Source of the DNA: GCA-2687025 sp964473525
GTDB taxonomy: Bacteria; Poribacteria; WGA-4E; GCA-2687025
DNA: 64,000 bases
Direction of reading: 5' to 3'
NCBI GenBank assembly: GCA_964473525.1
Contig: CAYYPK010000022.1
Location: 45,279-109,278 of the forward strand
Shown piece after piece: positions 26,629 through 34,835 of the stretch; position 1 is the stretch's first letter, and every line of letters starts with the position of its first letter. The notes beneath the pieces are model-generated. The model had not been told where the DNA came from. It did no database searches and saw only the letters and a program-made list of their open reading frames with translations. Made by a program: the position numbers and the translations under genes.

Positions 26629-28197
26629 ATGAAGCCACGTTGGTTCGTTCGAGGAGACATCGACGGGTTCTTCGGTCTCTTCATAGACAACCTCGTCCAG
26701 CTCGTTCTGATGGTGACGCTGTGTCAGGCGGTGTGCGGCTTCCCGCGCGAGCTCATCGTCGGCCGCGTACTGCCCGGGGCGGCAATCTCCATCCTACTCG
26801 GCAATCTGTTCTACGCGTGGCAGGCGCGTCGGCTCATGGAAGCCACCGGGCGCGACGACGTCACGGCGCTCCCATACGGCATCAACACGCCCAGCCTCAT
26901 CGCCTACGTCTTCCTCATCATGGGACCGATCTACCGCGCAACCGGGAACGCAACCCTCGCGTGGCAGGCGGGTCTGTTCGCGTGCTTCCTGAGCGGCGTG
27001 ATGGAGACCGCCGGAGCGTTCGTCGGCGACTGGCTTCGGCGGCACACGCCGCGCGCGGCGCTGCTGGCGGCGCTGGCGGGCATCGCCATCACGTTCATCT
27101 CGATGGGCTTCGTCTTCCAGATATTCGCCAACCCCGCCATCGCCATTCTGCCGACCATGATCATCCTGATAGCCTACGCGGCGCGGGTGCGCCTGCCGTT
27201 TGGACTCCCGGGCGGACTCGTGGCGCTCATCGTCGGCACGGTCACCGCGTGGGGGCTGCGCGCGCTCGGGCAGCCCGTGTTTGCCGCTACGGGAGGCGGC
27301 TACGAGTTCGGTGTGCATGTCCCTTGGCCGGTGTTGGGAGACCTGTTCTCGCTGCTCGCGGATCCGCTAGGGTGGCGGTACATGGCGGTCATCCTCCCGA
27401 TGGGTCTCTTCAACGTCATCGGTTCGCTACAGAATCTGGAGAGCGCCGAAGCCGCGGGGGACCGATTCGAGACGCAACCCTCACTCCTGGCGAACGGGGT
27501 CGGCACGATGGTCGCGGCCGCGTTCGGGAGCGTGTTCCCAACGACCATCTACATAGGGCATCCCGGCTGGAAGGCTCTCGGCGCGCGTGCTGGCTACTCG
27601 CTTGTCAACGGCGTCGTCATCGTCGCGCTCGTGCTGTTCGGCGGCATCGCTTTCGTGGAGCAGGTTGTCCCGCTCGAGGCGGTCATCGGCATCCTGCTGT
27701 GGATCGGCGTCATCATCACCGCGCAGGCTTTCCAGGAGATACCGAAGCCGCACGCGATTGCCGTCGCGGTAGGACTGGTGCCGTCGTTGGCGTCGTGGGC
27801 GCTGTTGCTCATTGAGACGACGCTCTCGAAGGCCGGAGCGTCGCTGTACGATGTCGCGCCGAAGTTCGGGGGCGAGTTGTACATCCACGGCGTCATCGCG
27901 CTGGACCGCGGCTTCCTGCTCACGGCGATGGTGCTGGCGGCGATGATGGTGTACGTCGTCGAACGCGACTTCACTAAGGCCGCGGCGTGGGCGTTCGTCG
28001 CGGCGGCGCTGTCCATGCTCGGGCTGATGCACGGCTACGATTTGACGGAAGCCGGCATCGTGAACCGTTACGGCGTGGCGGTGTCACCGGCCTTCGGCGC
28101 GGCGTACGCGTTGACGGGGGTGACGCTCCTCGCCCTCCGCAGTCGAGCGCGAGCCGTCCGTGACGCCGACGGGCACGCGGCCGCTGACCACGGCTAG
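26629..28197 (+). CDS. NCS2-type (xanthine/uracil permease family) membrane transporter
   Basis: Started at ATG 26629, eight bases after GGAAGG, giving 522 residues; upstream in-frame codons are not conserved. Twelve or more hydrophobic segments are visible. RDDVTALPYGINTPSLIAYVFLIMGP and the amphipathic MGLFNVIGSLQNLESAEAAGD resemble the substrate-facing regions of the NCS2 (AzgA/COG2252) permeases, and FPTTIYIGHPGWKALGARAGYS is the following conserved loop. These transporters import nucleobases by proton symport. Substrate here is not certain. It stands alone between two minus-strand Gfo/Idh/MocA genes; TATGCT at 26595-26600 is a weak -10 candidate. Confidence 0.8.
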   Translation: MKPRWFVRGDIDGFFGLFIDNLVQLVLMVTLCQAVCGFPRELIVGRVLPGAAISILLGNLFYAWQARRLMEATGRDDVTALPYGINTPSLIAYVFLIMGPIYRATGNATLAWQAGLFACFLSGVMETAGAFVGDWLRRHTPRAALLAALAGIAITFISMGFVFQIFANPAIAILPTMIILIAYAARVRLPFGLPGGLVALIVGTVTAWGLRALGQPVFAATGGGYEFGVHVPWPVLGDLFSLLADPLGWRYMAVILPMGLFNVIGSLQNLESAEAAGDRFETQPSLLANGVGTMVAAAFGSVFPTTIYIGHPGWKALGARAGYSLVNGVVIVALVLFGGIAFVEQVVPLEAVIGILLWIGVIITAQAFQEIPKPHAIAVAVGLVPSLASWALLLIETTLSKAGASLYDVAPKFGGELYIHGVIALDRGFLLTAMVLAAMMVYVVERDFTKAAAWAFVAAALSMLGLMHGYDLTEAGIVNRYGVAVSPAFGAAYALTGVTLLALRSRARAVRDADGHAAADHG

Positions 28198-28211
28198 CGT
28201 TCGCTGCCCGC

Positions 28212-29306
28212 CTACAGGGCGCCCTCCCAGCCAGCCAGTGGATGTTCCCGATCGACAAGCGGTAGCGCAGTGCGCCCGTGCCTGTGCGCCGCGTACACGC
28301 CAAGGATCATCTCCATCGACCACCGCGCGCCCGCGCCGCTCGACTGCGGCTCGCGGTCGTTCTCCATGGCGTCGATGAGGTCGCGGACGAGGGGCGCGTT
28401 CAGCGACTGGATGCCGCCGGGCACGGCGGACGGTTCGCCCACGACACGCCAAGCGTCGTCCGAAGGAGATGGCGTCCAACATCCGTGAGGGTAATGCATC
28501 AGGTAGTCGCCGCGGAAGGTGAGTATCCCTTCGGACCCCTCGACCTGGATGCCCATCGACTTCGTGCCGAAGTGCCCGCCCTCGCGGCGCGACATGAACG
28601 TACCGAGGATCCCCTCACCAAACCCGTAGGTCGCGCGAAGGAAGTCACCCATCAGCAGGCCGACGTTCTCGGCTCCCTCGCGCGCGTCGCCCGCGACGGC
28701 GTCGCGGCCATCCACCAGGACGCTAGCCTCGACCCATCGTGGGTCGCCACAGAAGCGCCTCATCAGGTCGAAGATGTGCGTGCCAAGGACAACCAGATCC
28801 TCGCCGCCGCCCCGGTGGTCGCACTTGCCGTAGCCGTGGACCTCACGGATCTCTCCAATGTCGCCCGCCTCGATCATCTCGCCCATCTTGACGATGTGTG
28901 GGTGGAAGCGATTCTGGTGCGCGACGGCGATCGTGACGCCGTTTTCCTCGCACGCCGCGAGCATCGCGTCCGCCTGCGCTGGGGTCTGGGCGAACGACTT
29001 CTCGCAGTAGATGGCCCGCGCCCCAGAGCCGGCCGCTGCGGTCACCATGTCGACCCGTTCGCCAACCCATCGCGGACACACGCTGACGATGTCGACGGAC
29101 TGCCGGTCCAGCATCTCGCGATAGTCGGCATAGCGCGCCTCGTTTGAGACGCCCAGACGCTCCCCAGCCTTTGCCAGACCGTCGGTGTCTGCGTCGGCTA
29201 CGGCTACAACCTGAACGTCGTCTAGCGACTCATAGACCGTGTCCAATCCGTGCCCGTAGTTCCCGTGTCCGGTATGCCCTATCACCGCCGCGCGATACTG
29301 AGCCAT
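28212..29306 (-). CDS. Gfo/Idh/MocA family oxidoreductase with variant motifs
   Basis: A 364-residue protein. The nucleotide-binding turn is VIGHTGHGNYGHG, and the family EKP motif reads YCEKSFAQTPAQ, keeping the lysine but replacing the proline with serine. NRFHPHIVKMGEMIEAGDIGEI and VVLGTHIFDLMRRFCGDPRWVEA are recognisable family regions with the substrate-side histidine. The reaction is NAD(P)-linked oxidation of an unknown sugar-like substrate. The gene is convergent with the permease (14 bases). Start ATG at 29306. A 7-base inverted repeat (CGTCGTG/CACGACG, 29334-29362) is just upstream of the start. Confidence 0.85.
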   Translation of the reverse strand: MAQYRAAVIGHTGHGNYGHGLDTVYESLDDVQVVAVADADTDGLAKAGERLGVSNEARYADYREMLDRQSVDIVSVCPRWVGERVDMVTAAAGSGARAIYCEKSFAQTPAQADAMLAACEENGVTIAVAHQNRFHPHIVKMGEMIEAGDIGEIREVHGYGKCDHRGGGEDLVVLGTHIFDLMRRFCGDPRWVEASVLVDGRDAVAGDAREGAENVGLLMGDFLRATYGFGEGILGTFMSRREGGHFGTKSMGIQVEGSEGILTFRGDYLMHYPHGCWTPSPSDDAWRVVGEPSAVPGGIQSLNAPLVRDLIDAMENDREPQSSGAGARWSMEMILGVYAAHRHGRTALPLVDREHPLAGWEGAL

Positions 29307-29389
29307 GCGTGGTCCTTTCTCCCGTCCGCCGGTCGTCGTGGCAATGTATCACCGTCACGACGGGGCGCAAGACGGCGCCGTCCCGCGTA

Positions 29390-29418
29390 TTGCTGGGACG
29401 ATGACCGCGTGGTAGTAT
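29390..29418 (+). promoter_or_regulatory. Probable sigma-70 promoter for the 29456 operon
   Basis: TTGCTG (29390-29395) and TAGTAT (29413-29418) with a 17-base spacer. Located about 40 bases before the GTG start of the pseudopilin-like gene, in the 149-base divergent gap. It would drive the plus-strand run toward 39746. Confidence 0.4.
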
Positions 29419-29455
29419 TCGTCCGGTTTTCCTTCCCGACTCGCGGAGTTTCGAT

Positions 29456-29875
29456 GTGAAACGTCTCGGCTGGATTCTCGGCATTATCGTGGTCGTCGCG
29501 GGCGTCATCGTGGTCGCCAGGCTCATCCAACGGGGAGAGCAGGAGAAGCGTCAGTTGGCGATCGTGGAGATGGAGACCATCGAGTTCGCGTTGGACCGAT
29601 ACGCTAAGGACAACGGCGACTATCCCGCGACCGACCAAGGCCTACGCGCGCTGTGGGAGTACCCACTCGGACAGCCCGTGCCGGCGAACTGGGCCGGCCC
29701 ATATCTGGAAGACCCCATCCTCAACGACCCTTGGGGTAACGCCTACATCTACCGTCGTCCAGGTCGGCATGACCGCTACACGTACGACCTCCTCTCCTAC
29801 GGAGCAGACGGCGTGCAGGGCGGCCGCGGCGAGGACGAAGACGTGGTGAGTTGGTTGCGCGTCGAGGAACTCTAG
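29456..29875 (+). CDS. Type II secretion system protein G-like (pseudopilin C-terminal domain) protein
   Basis: A 139-residue protein with one N-terminal membrane helix (GWILGIIVVVAGVIVVARLI) and a C-terminal T2SSG domain: FALDRYAKDNGDYPATDQGLRALWEYPLGQP, WAGPYLEDPILNDPWGNAYIYRRPG and SYGADGVQGGRGEDEDVV. The last acidic loop is the Ca-binding region of major pseudopilins. The usual prepilin peptidase motif (G-F-T-L-x-E) is absent, so the protein would stay membrane anchored rather than be processed. No other T2SS gene is nearby. GTG start with GGAG before it. It is followed six bases later by a BatA-like gene. Confidence 0.82.
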   Translation: MKRLGWILGIIVVVAGVIVVARLIQRGEQEKRQLAIVEMETIEFALDRYAKDNGDYPATDQGLRALWEYPLGQPVPANWAGPYLEDPILNDPWGNAYIYRRPGRHDRYTYDLLSYGADGVQGGRGEDEDVVSWLRVEEL

Positions 29876-29881
29876 CGCGCG

Positions 29882-32023
29882 ATGGGCTTCCTCAACCCGC
29901 TCTTCCTCTTCGGCGTGGCGACCGCCGCCATCCCGCTGTTCGTCCATCTGTGGAGTCGCCGGCAAGCGCGGACGATGGACTTCAGCACGTTGCGCTTCCT
30001 CCTCGAGGCGCACCGCAGAACCGTTCGACGCTTCCAGTTCGAGCAGTGGCTCGTGCTGCTGCTGCGTATGCTGACGCTGGCGTGCATCGCCATCGCGTTG
30101 GCGCGCCCCGTCCTGCGCGCGGGTCGCTTCTTCGCGGACACGCACGTCCGCACGACAGCGGCGATCGTGCTCGACAACTCGGCAAGCATGGGGTACGACG
30201 GAGTGGCCGCCGTGCCGTTCGACCAGGCGAAACTGGCGGCGGTGGAAGTCCTGCGCTCGCTGAACAAAGGCGACGAGGCGACCCTCATACTGGCGTCGGA
30301 CACGCCGACCGTGGTCTTCGATCCAGCCCTCTCGCAGCTGGCCCGGGTGGAGCAGGCCGCGCGCGCAGCCGAGCTGAGTCAACGCACAACTCAACTGGAC
30401 CCCGCGTTACGCCGCGCGACCGATCTGCTGGCGAGGTCGGACGCCCCAAACCGCGAGCTCTACGTCATCTCCGATTTCGCGGCCAACGGGTGGACCTCCG
30501 CCGCCATCGACGCGCCTGACGTCCGTGTGTTCTGCGTTCCAATCCAAGGAGCGGCGTCGGACAACGTCGGCATCACGTCCATGGCTGCCGTCGGCGCGTT
30601 CGTGGCCGCGGGTTTGCCGACGCAGTTCGACATCGTCGTCAGGAACTTTGGGTCGGAGGGCGCCGTCCAGAGGGGTCTCCGCCTCTTCGTGAATGACGAA
30701 CTGAGCTACTCGACTACGCTGACACTGCCGCCCGAAGTGGACACGCGCGAGCGCATCTCCCAGACCTTCGACGTGGCGGGCCTCTATCACCTGCGGGCCG
30801 AGCTCGATGCGGATCGACTGACGGTCGACGACTCGCGCCGCGCCGCGGTTGCCGTGCTTGGCCAGTTGGACGTGTCGGTCGTGGGTAGCGCGCCGGGTAT
30901 GGTGACGCTCGCTCTGAACCCCACACTCACATCCACGCCCGACCCCGCTTACACGATCCGGCCCGCCGCGTACGCCTTCGACACGCTCACGCAACGGTCG
31001 TTGGACGCCGCCGACGTGCTCGTGGCGCAGGATGTGCCGATGGATGACGCAGGCGCGATGGGCCGTGTGCGCAACCATCTGTTGCAGGGCAAGCCGGCGC
31101 TGGTGTTCCTCGGAGCCGCCGTCCAGGCCGCGGACCTGAACGCCGTCGACTGGATGCCGGTGACTTCCGGCGGGGTACGCCACTATTCCGAGGCGCAGCG
31201 GGTGCGACCCGCGCACCTGAGCCAGTCGCAGGCGGACGCGCGGGGGGCTACGCCGTCGGATGCGGTGTTCGGCCTGTTTGACGACTCCGCGTGGGACGAG
31301 GGCGGCGCGCCGTCCGTGTACGGCGCTCACAACCTCACCGCGCGGCCGGGAGCCGTCGTGCTGGCCCGACTGACGGATGGGACGCCGTTCGTCGTGAGCG
31401 CCGAGGTCGGTGGCGGCAAGGTGATCGTCGTGAATTCGCCGGGCGCGCGGTCCGAGTGGTCGGATCTCGCCTTGCAGCCGGCGTTCCTCCCACTGGTCCA
31501 GCAGCTCGTCTTCTACGGCGCCACGCCCACGGCGCGTCCTCGCCGGGCGCTGCTGGTCGGCGAGGCGTTCGCGCGCGCGCTGCGGCCCGCCGACCCGCTC
31601 GTGGTCGGCGTCACGACGCCCGGGGGAGTTGTCCGCACCGTGGCGAGATCCCAGGATGGCGCGACATTGAGGTACGACGCCACCGGCGTCGTCGGGTTCT
31701 ACACCGTCGATGGACAGGGAGCGTCCGCGGCGTCCGGGTCGGACGGCCGACTGAGAGACGCCTTTGCCGTGAACGTCGATCCCGTCGAGTCCGACCTAAC
31801 GCCGGCCGACCGCGCGGACGTCGCGAGCAAGTTCGCCGCCGTGGACTGGGTCGACGATGTGACGTCTGGAGGCGCGGGCTTCGACGCGACGCTCGAGACA
31901 CGCCGGCTTGGGCAGGAACTGTGGACGCATTTCCTCGTTCTGGCGGCGCTCCTGATGACAGTCGAGTTGCTCGTGGCGAACCGTAAGTCCGCAGCCCCCG
32001 ACGCATCGCGGGCGCCGGCGTAG
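29882..32023 (+). CDS. BatA-like VWA domain membrane protein
   Basis: A 713-residue protein starting with the BatA N-terminal domain: FLNPLFLFGVATAAIPLFVHLW, then FEQWLVLLLRMLTLACIAIALARPVL. A VWA domain follows with MIDAS motif AIVLDNSASMG (about residues 97-107) and SDFAANGW. The middle holds Ig/gatase-like segments (VDWMPVTSGG, FVVSAEVGGGKVIVVNSPGA), and a last membrane helix is near LWTHFLVLAALLMTVELLV. Relatives work with DUF58 and MoxR in envelope or stress-associated assembly. The DUF58 gene here is 20 kb away. Adjacent argG starts 103 bases later. Confidence 0.8.
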   Translation: MGFLNPLFLFGVATAAIPLFVHLWSRRQARTMDFSTLRFLLEAHRRTVRRFQFEQWLVLLLRMLTLACIAIALARPVLRAGRFFADTHVRTTAAIVLDNSASMGYDGVAAVPFDQAKLAAVEVLRSLNKGDEATLILASDTPTVVFDPALSQLARVEQAARAAELSQRTTQLDPALRRATDLLARSDAPNRELYVISDFAANGWTSAAIDAPDVRVFCVPIQGAASDNVGITSMAAVGAFVAAGLPTQFDIVVRNFGSEGAVQRGLRLFVNDELSYSTTLTLPPEVDTRERISQTFDVAGLYHLRAELDADRLTVDDSRRAAVAVLGQLDVSVVGSAPGMVTLALNPTLTSTPDPAYTIRPAAYAFDTLTQRSLDAADVLVAQDVPMDDAGAMGRVRNHLLQGKPALVFLGAAVQAADLNAVDWMPVTSGGVRHYSEAQRVRPAHLSQSQADARGATPSDAVFGLFDDSAWDEGGAPSVYGAHNLTARPGAVVLARLTDGTPFVVSAEVGGGKVIVVNSPGARSEWSDLALQPAFLPLVQQLVFYGATPTARPRRALLVGEAFARALRPADPLVVGVTTPGGVVRTVARSQDGATLRYDATGVVGFYTVDGQGASAASGSDGRLRDAFAVNVDPVESDLTPADRADVASKFAAVDWVDDVTSGGAGFDATLETRRLGQELWTHFLVLAALLMTVELLVANRKSAAPDASRAPA

Positions 32024-32125
32024 GCGCCGCCTTCCGGTGACGCGGCCACGCTCTCGCCGCCACGTTGTATACTTCCCGACAGGCGCGCCGTTCCGGCCGC
32101 CACAGGCTATTCACGGAGCAGTGTG

Positions 32126-33367
32126 ATGACACGAGACTCGTTGCGCGGCAAGAAGGTGCTGGCCCTCGTCTCCGGCGGGCTCGACAGCACGACGATTGTG
32201 CACTGGCTGGCGGCAGCGGGGGTAGACGTCACGGGCGTGACCGTAGACCTGGCGCAACCGGATGAGAAGGATCTGTCCGACGTGCCGGACCGGATGCGCG
32301 CCGCGGGGGCGACCGACTCCATCGTCGTCGACGGCCGCGAGCGTCTTGCCGAATACATGATGCAGGTCATCCACGGCCAGGCGTACCACGAGGGCATGTA
32401 CTGGAACACCACCGGTATCGCGCGCATGGCGACGGTGGCCGTCGTGTTGCCCGAGGTGCGCGAGCGGGGCATCGACGTGCTGACCCACGGCGCCACCGGG
32501 CGGGGCAACGACCAGGTGCGCTTCGAGCTCGCGTTGGCCATGCTGGAGCCGGACGCACGCGTGTACGCTCCATGGCGCGACCCCGAATTCGAGGACACTC
32601 TCGGCGGCCGCAAGCTCATGATCGACTACTGCCGAGACAACGGCCTCTCGGTCACCGCCACCGAGGAGAAGCCGTACTCCACCGACGCGAACTTCTGCGG
32701 GCTGACGCACGAGGCGGGTCGGCTTGAGTCGCTTTCAACCGGCACGGACTTCGTCGACTTCATCATGGGCGTCTCGCCGATGGCTGCCCCCGACGAGATC
32801 GAGCGCGTTACCGTGCACTTCGAGATGGGCCAACCCGTGTCCGTGAACGGTGAGAGCGTCGGTATCGTCCAGGCGTTCGAAAAGCTCAACGACATCGGCG
32901 GACGTAACGGCGTCGGCATTGGCTGCGATGTCGTCGAGAACCGGCGCATCGGCATCAAGTCGCGCGGCATTTACGAGGCGCCGGGCGCGACGGTCCTGGG
33001 GTACCTCTACGACAAGCTCTTGCAGCTCATCTTGGACCGCAACCGGCGCAAGTTCTTCGACACGGTCTCGCGGCAGCTGGCGGACGTGGTCTACGAGGGC
33101 GAGTGGTTCGGGCCGCACGCCGCGTCCCTGATCCAGGTAACTGAGGCCATCGCGCAGCACGCCACGGGAACCCTCACCGTGGGCCTGTATAAGGGGAACA
33201 TCCGCTTCATCTCTGCGACGGACGTGCCGTACAGTCTCTACGACGAGGACGGCGCCTCCATGGAGAAGGTGGGCGATCTGAGCCACGGTTGGTCGCAGGG
33301 CTACATGGAAATCGCCGACTACGTGGCGCGTGGGATGGCGAGCGCAGGCCAGACGCGCAAGCCCTGA
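32126..33367 (+). CDS. argG: Argininosuccinate synthase
   Basis: A 413-residue enzyme joining citrulline and aspartate with ATP in arginine synthesis. The P-loop is LALVSGGLDSTTIVHWL (commonly AYSGGLDTS, so this is a divergent form), the family signature GATGRGNDQVRFE is intact, and EKPYSTDANFCGLTHEAG and GIKSRGIYEAPGATVL are also diagnostic. ATG 32126 is seven bases after GGAG; a GTG directly before it could be an alternative. It is 103 bases after the BatA-like gene and 49 before the aldehyde dehydrogenase. No other arginine gene is in the window. Confidence 0.93.
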   Translation: MTRDSLRGKKVLALVSGGLDSTTIVHWLAAAGVDVTGVTVDLAQPDEKDLSDVPDRMRAAGATDSIVVDGRERLAEYMMQVIHGQAYHEGMYWNTTGIARMATVAVVLPEVRERGIDVLTHGATGRGNDQVRFELALAMLEPDARVYAPWRDPEFEDTLGGRKLMIDYCRDNGLSVTATEEKPYSTDANFCGLTHEAGRLESLSTGTDFVDFIMGVSPMAAPDEIERVTVHFEMGQPVSVNGESVGIVQAFEKLNDIGGRNGVGIGCDVVENRRIGIKSRGIYEAPGATVLGYLYDKLLQLILDRNRRKFFDTVSRQLADVVYEGEWFGPHAASLIQVTEAIAQHATGTLTVGLYKGNIRFISATDVPYSLYDEDGASMEKVGDLSHGWSQGYMEIADYVARGMASAGQTRKP

Positions 33368-33416
33368 CCGCCGCCGGACGTCTCGCATACCGTCGCCGAC
33401 AGAGGGTTCCGAGCGC

Positions 33417-34835
33417 ATGACGCATCTCCCCGTGCTCCGCCAGGGTCGCGAGTACCGCAGCCTGAACACCTACACGATGCCGCACGTCGAGACGGGAGAG
33501 CCCGTCGCGACGGTCAGCCAGGCCAATCGCGGGCTCATCGCCCGAGACATGGCGGACGCAGACGCGAACAAGCAGGCGCTAGAGCGGCTCGGCGTGCGCG
33601 AGATCCTGGACATGTGCGCGCGGGCGGCTCGGGCGTTCATGGACGACACGCTGCCGCTCGGCGACGACACGCAGTCGCCGGAGCAGTACGTCCGGCAGTT
33701 GTCGTCGACGACCGGCATGCCGGAGGCCTTGTGTCGGGCCAACATGGCGAAGATATGCCTCGTCCTGGACGAGATGGAGGCAGTTCTCGGTGGCCTGACC
33801 CGTGGGCTCGATCTCGACATTCTGGACGCCGGGTGGGGCGAACAGGACGGTCGGAAGCTGAGCTACGTCGCCTCGACCAACATGCTGGGAGCGATCCTGC
33901 CCAGCAACTCCCCGGGCGTGCACTCGCTGTGGCTTCCCGCCCTGCCGCTGCGGATCCCGCTCGTGCTCAAGCCCGGCAGCGGAGAACCGTGGACGCCTTC
34001 CCGTATCGCGCAGGCGTTCATGTCGGTCGGATGCCCAGGCGAGGCGTTCGGCGTCTATCCCAGCGACTACAGCGGCGCGACGGAGATCCTGCTGCGGTGC
34101 AACCGCACGATGCTGTTCGGCGGCGCGTCCACGGTCAAGCCGTGGGAGGGCGACGCGCGGGTGCAGATCCACGGCCCGGGCTGGAGCAAGATCATCCTCG
34201 GCGAGGACCAGGCAGACCAGTGGGAAGACCACCTGGACGCCATGGTCGAGTCGGTCGCCGCGAATGGCGGCCGGTCGTGCATCAACGCCTCTGGAGTGTG
34301 GACGCCGCGCCACGGGCGGGAGATCGCCGAGGCGCTCGCGGACAGGCTAGGGGCCATTCAGGCGTTGCCGTTGGACGATCCAGACGCCAGGATCGCCGCG
34401 TTCGCGAATCCCGCCGTCGCCGAGAGCATCTCTGCGATGATCGACGGTCATCTGGCGACGCCCGGCGCCGTCGACGTCACCAAGCGCGTGAGGCCCGACC
34501 GGCTCGTAGAAGCCAACCGCTGCGCGTTCCTCAACCCGACCGTCATCTGGTGTGAAGACCCCGACCACGCGCTTGCCAGCACGGAGCTGCTCTTCCCGTT
34601 CGTGAGCGTCGTCGAGGCTCCGCGCTCCGAGCTGCTGGACCGCATCGGCCCGACGCTCGTTGGCACGGCGATCACCGAGGACGCGGCGTTCATACGTGAT
34701 CTCATGGCGTCCACCCACATCGAGCGGCTGAACATCGGCCCGATCCCTACAAACCGCATCTCGTGGGACCAGCCGCACGAAGGCAACCTGTTCGAGCATC
34801 TGTACCGCCAGCGAGCCCTCCAGGCGTCAGCATGA
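33417..34835 (+). CDS. Aldehyde dehydrogenase superfamily protein (acylating type likely)
   Basis: A 472-residue protein from ATG 33417. The nucleophile Cys sits in AANGGRSCINASGVWTP, and NMLGAILPSNSPGVHSLWLPALPLRIPLVLKPGS is the cofactor-binding region. The usual general-base Glu motif (LELGGK) is replaced by QIHGPGWSKIIL, as in CoA-acylating and LuxC-like members, which lack that Glu. It ends in ATGA overlapped with the iron alcohol dehydrogenase gene. Together they resemble a split AdhE (aldehyde plus alcohol dehydrogenase), interconverting an acyl-CoA, aldehyde and alcohol. The substrate and the direction are not known. Confidence 0.8.
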   Translation: MTHLPVLRQGREYRSLNTYTMPHVETGEPVATVSQANRGLIARDMADADANKQALERLGVREILDMCARAARAFMDDTLPLGDDTQSPEQYVRQLSSTTGMPEALCRANMAKICLVLDEMEAVLGGLTRGLDLDILDAGWGEQDGRKLSYVASTNMLGAILPSNSPGVHSLWLPALPLRIPLVLKPGSGEPWTPSRIAQAFMSVGCPGEAFGVYPSDYSGATEILLRCNRTMLFGGASTVKPWEGDARVQIHGPGWSKIILGEDQADQWEDHLDAMVESVAANGGRSCINASGVWTPRHGREIAEALADRLGAIQALPLDDPDARIAAFANPAVAESISAMIDGHLATPGAVDVTKRVRPDRLVEANRCAFLNPTVIWCEDPDHALASTELLFPFVSVVEAPRSELLDRIGPTLVGTAITEDAAFIRDLMASTHIERLNIGPIPTNRISWDQPHEGNLFEHLYRQRALQASA

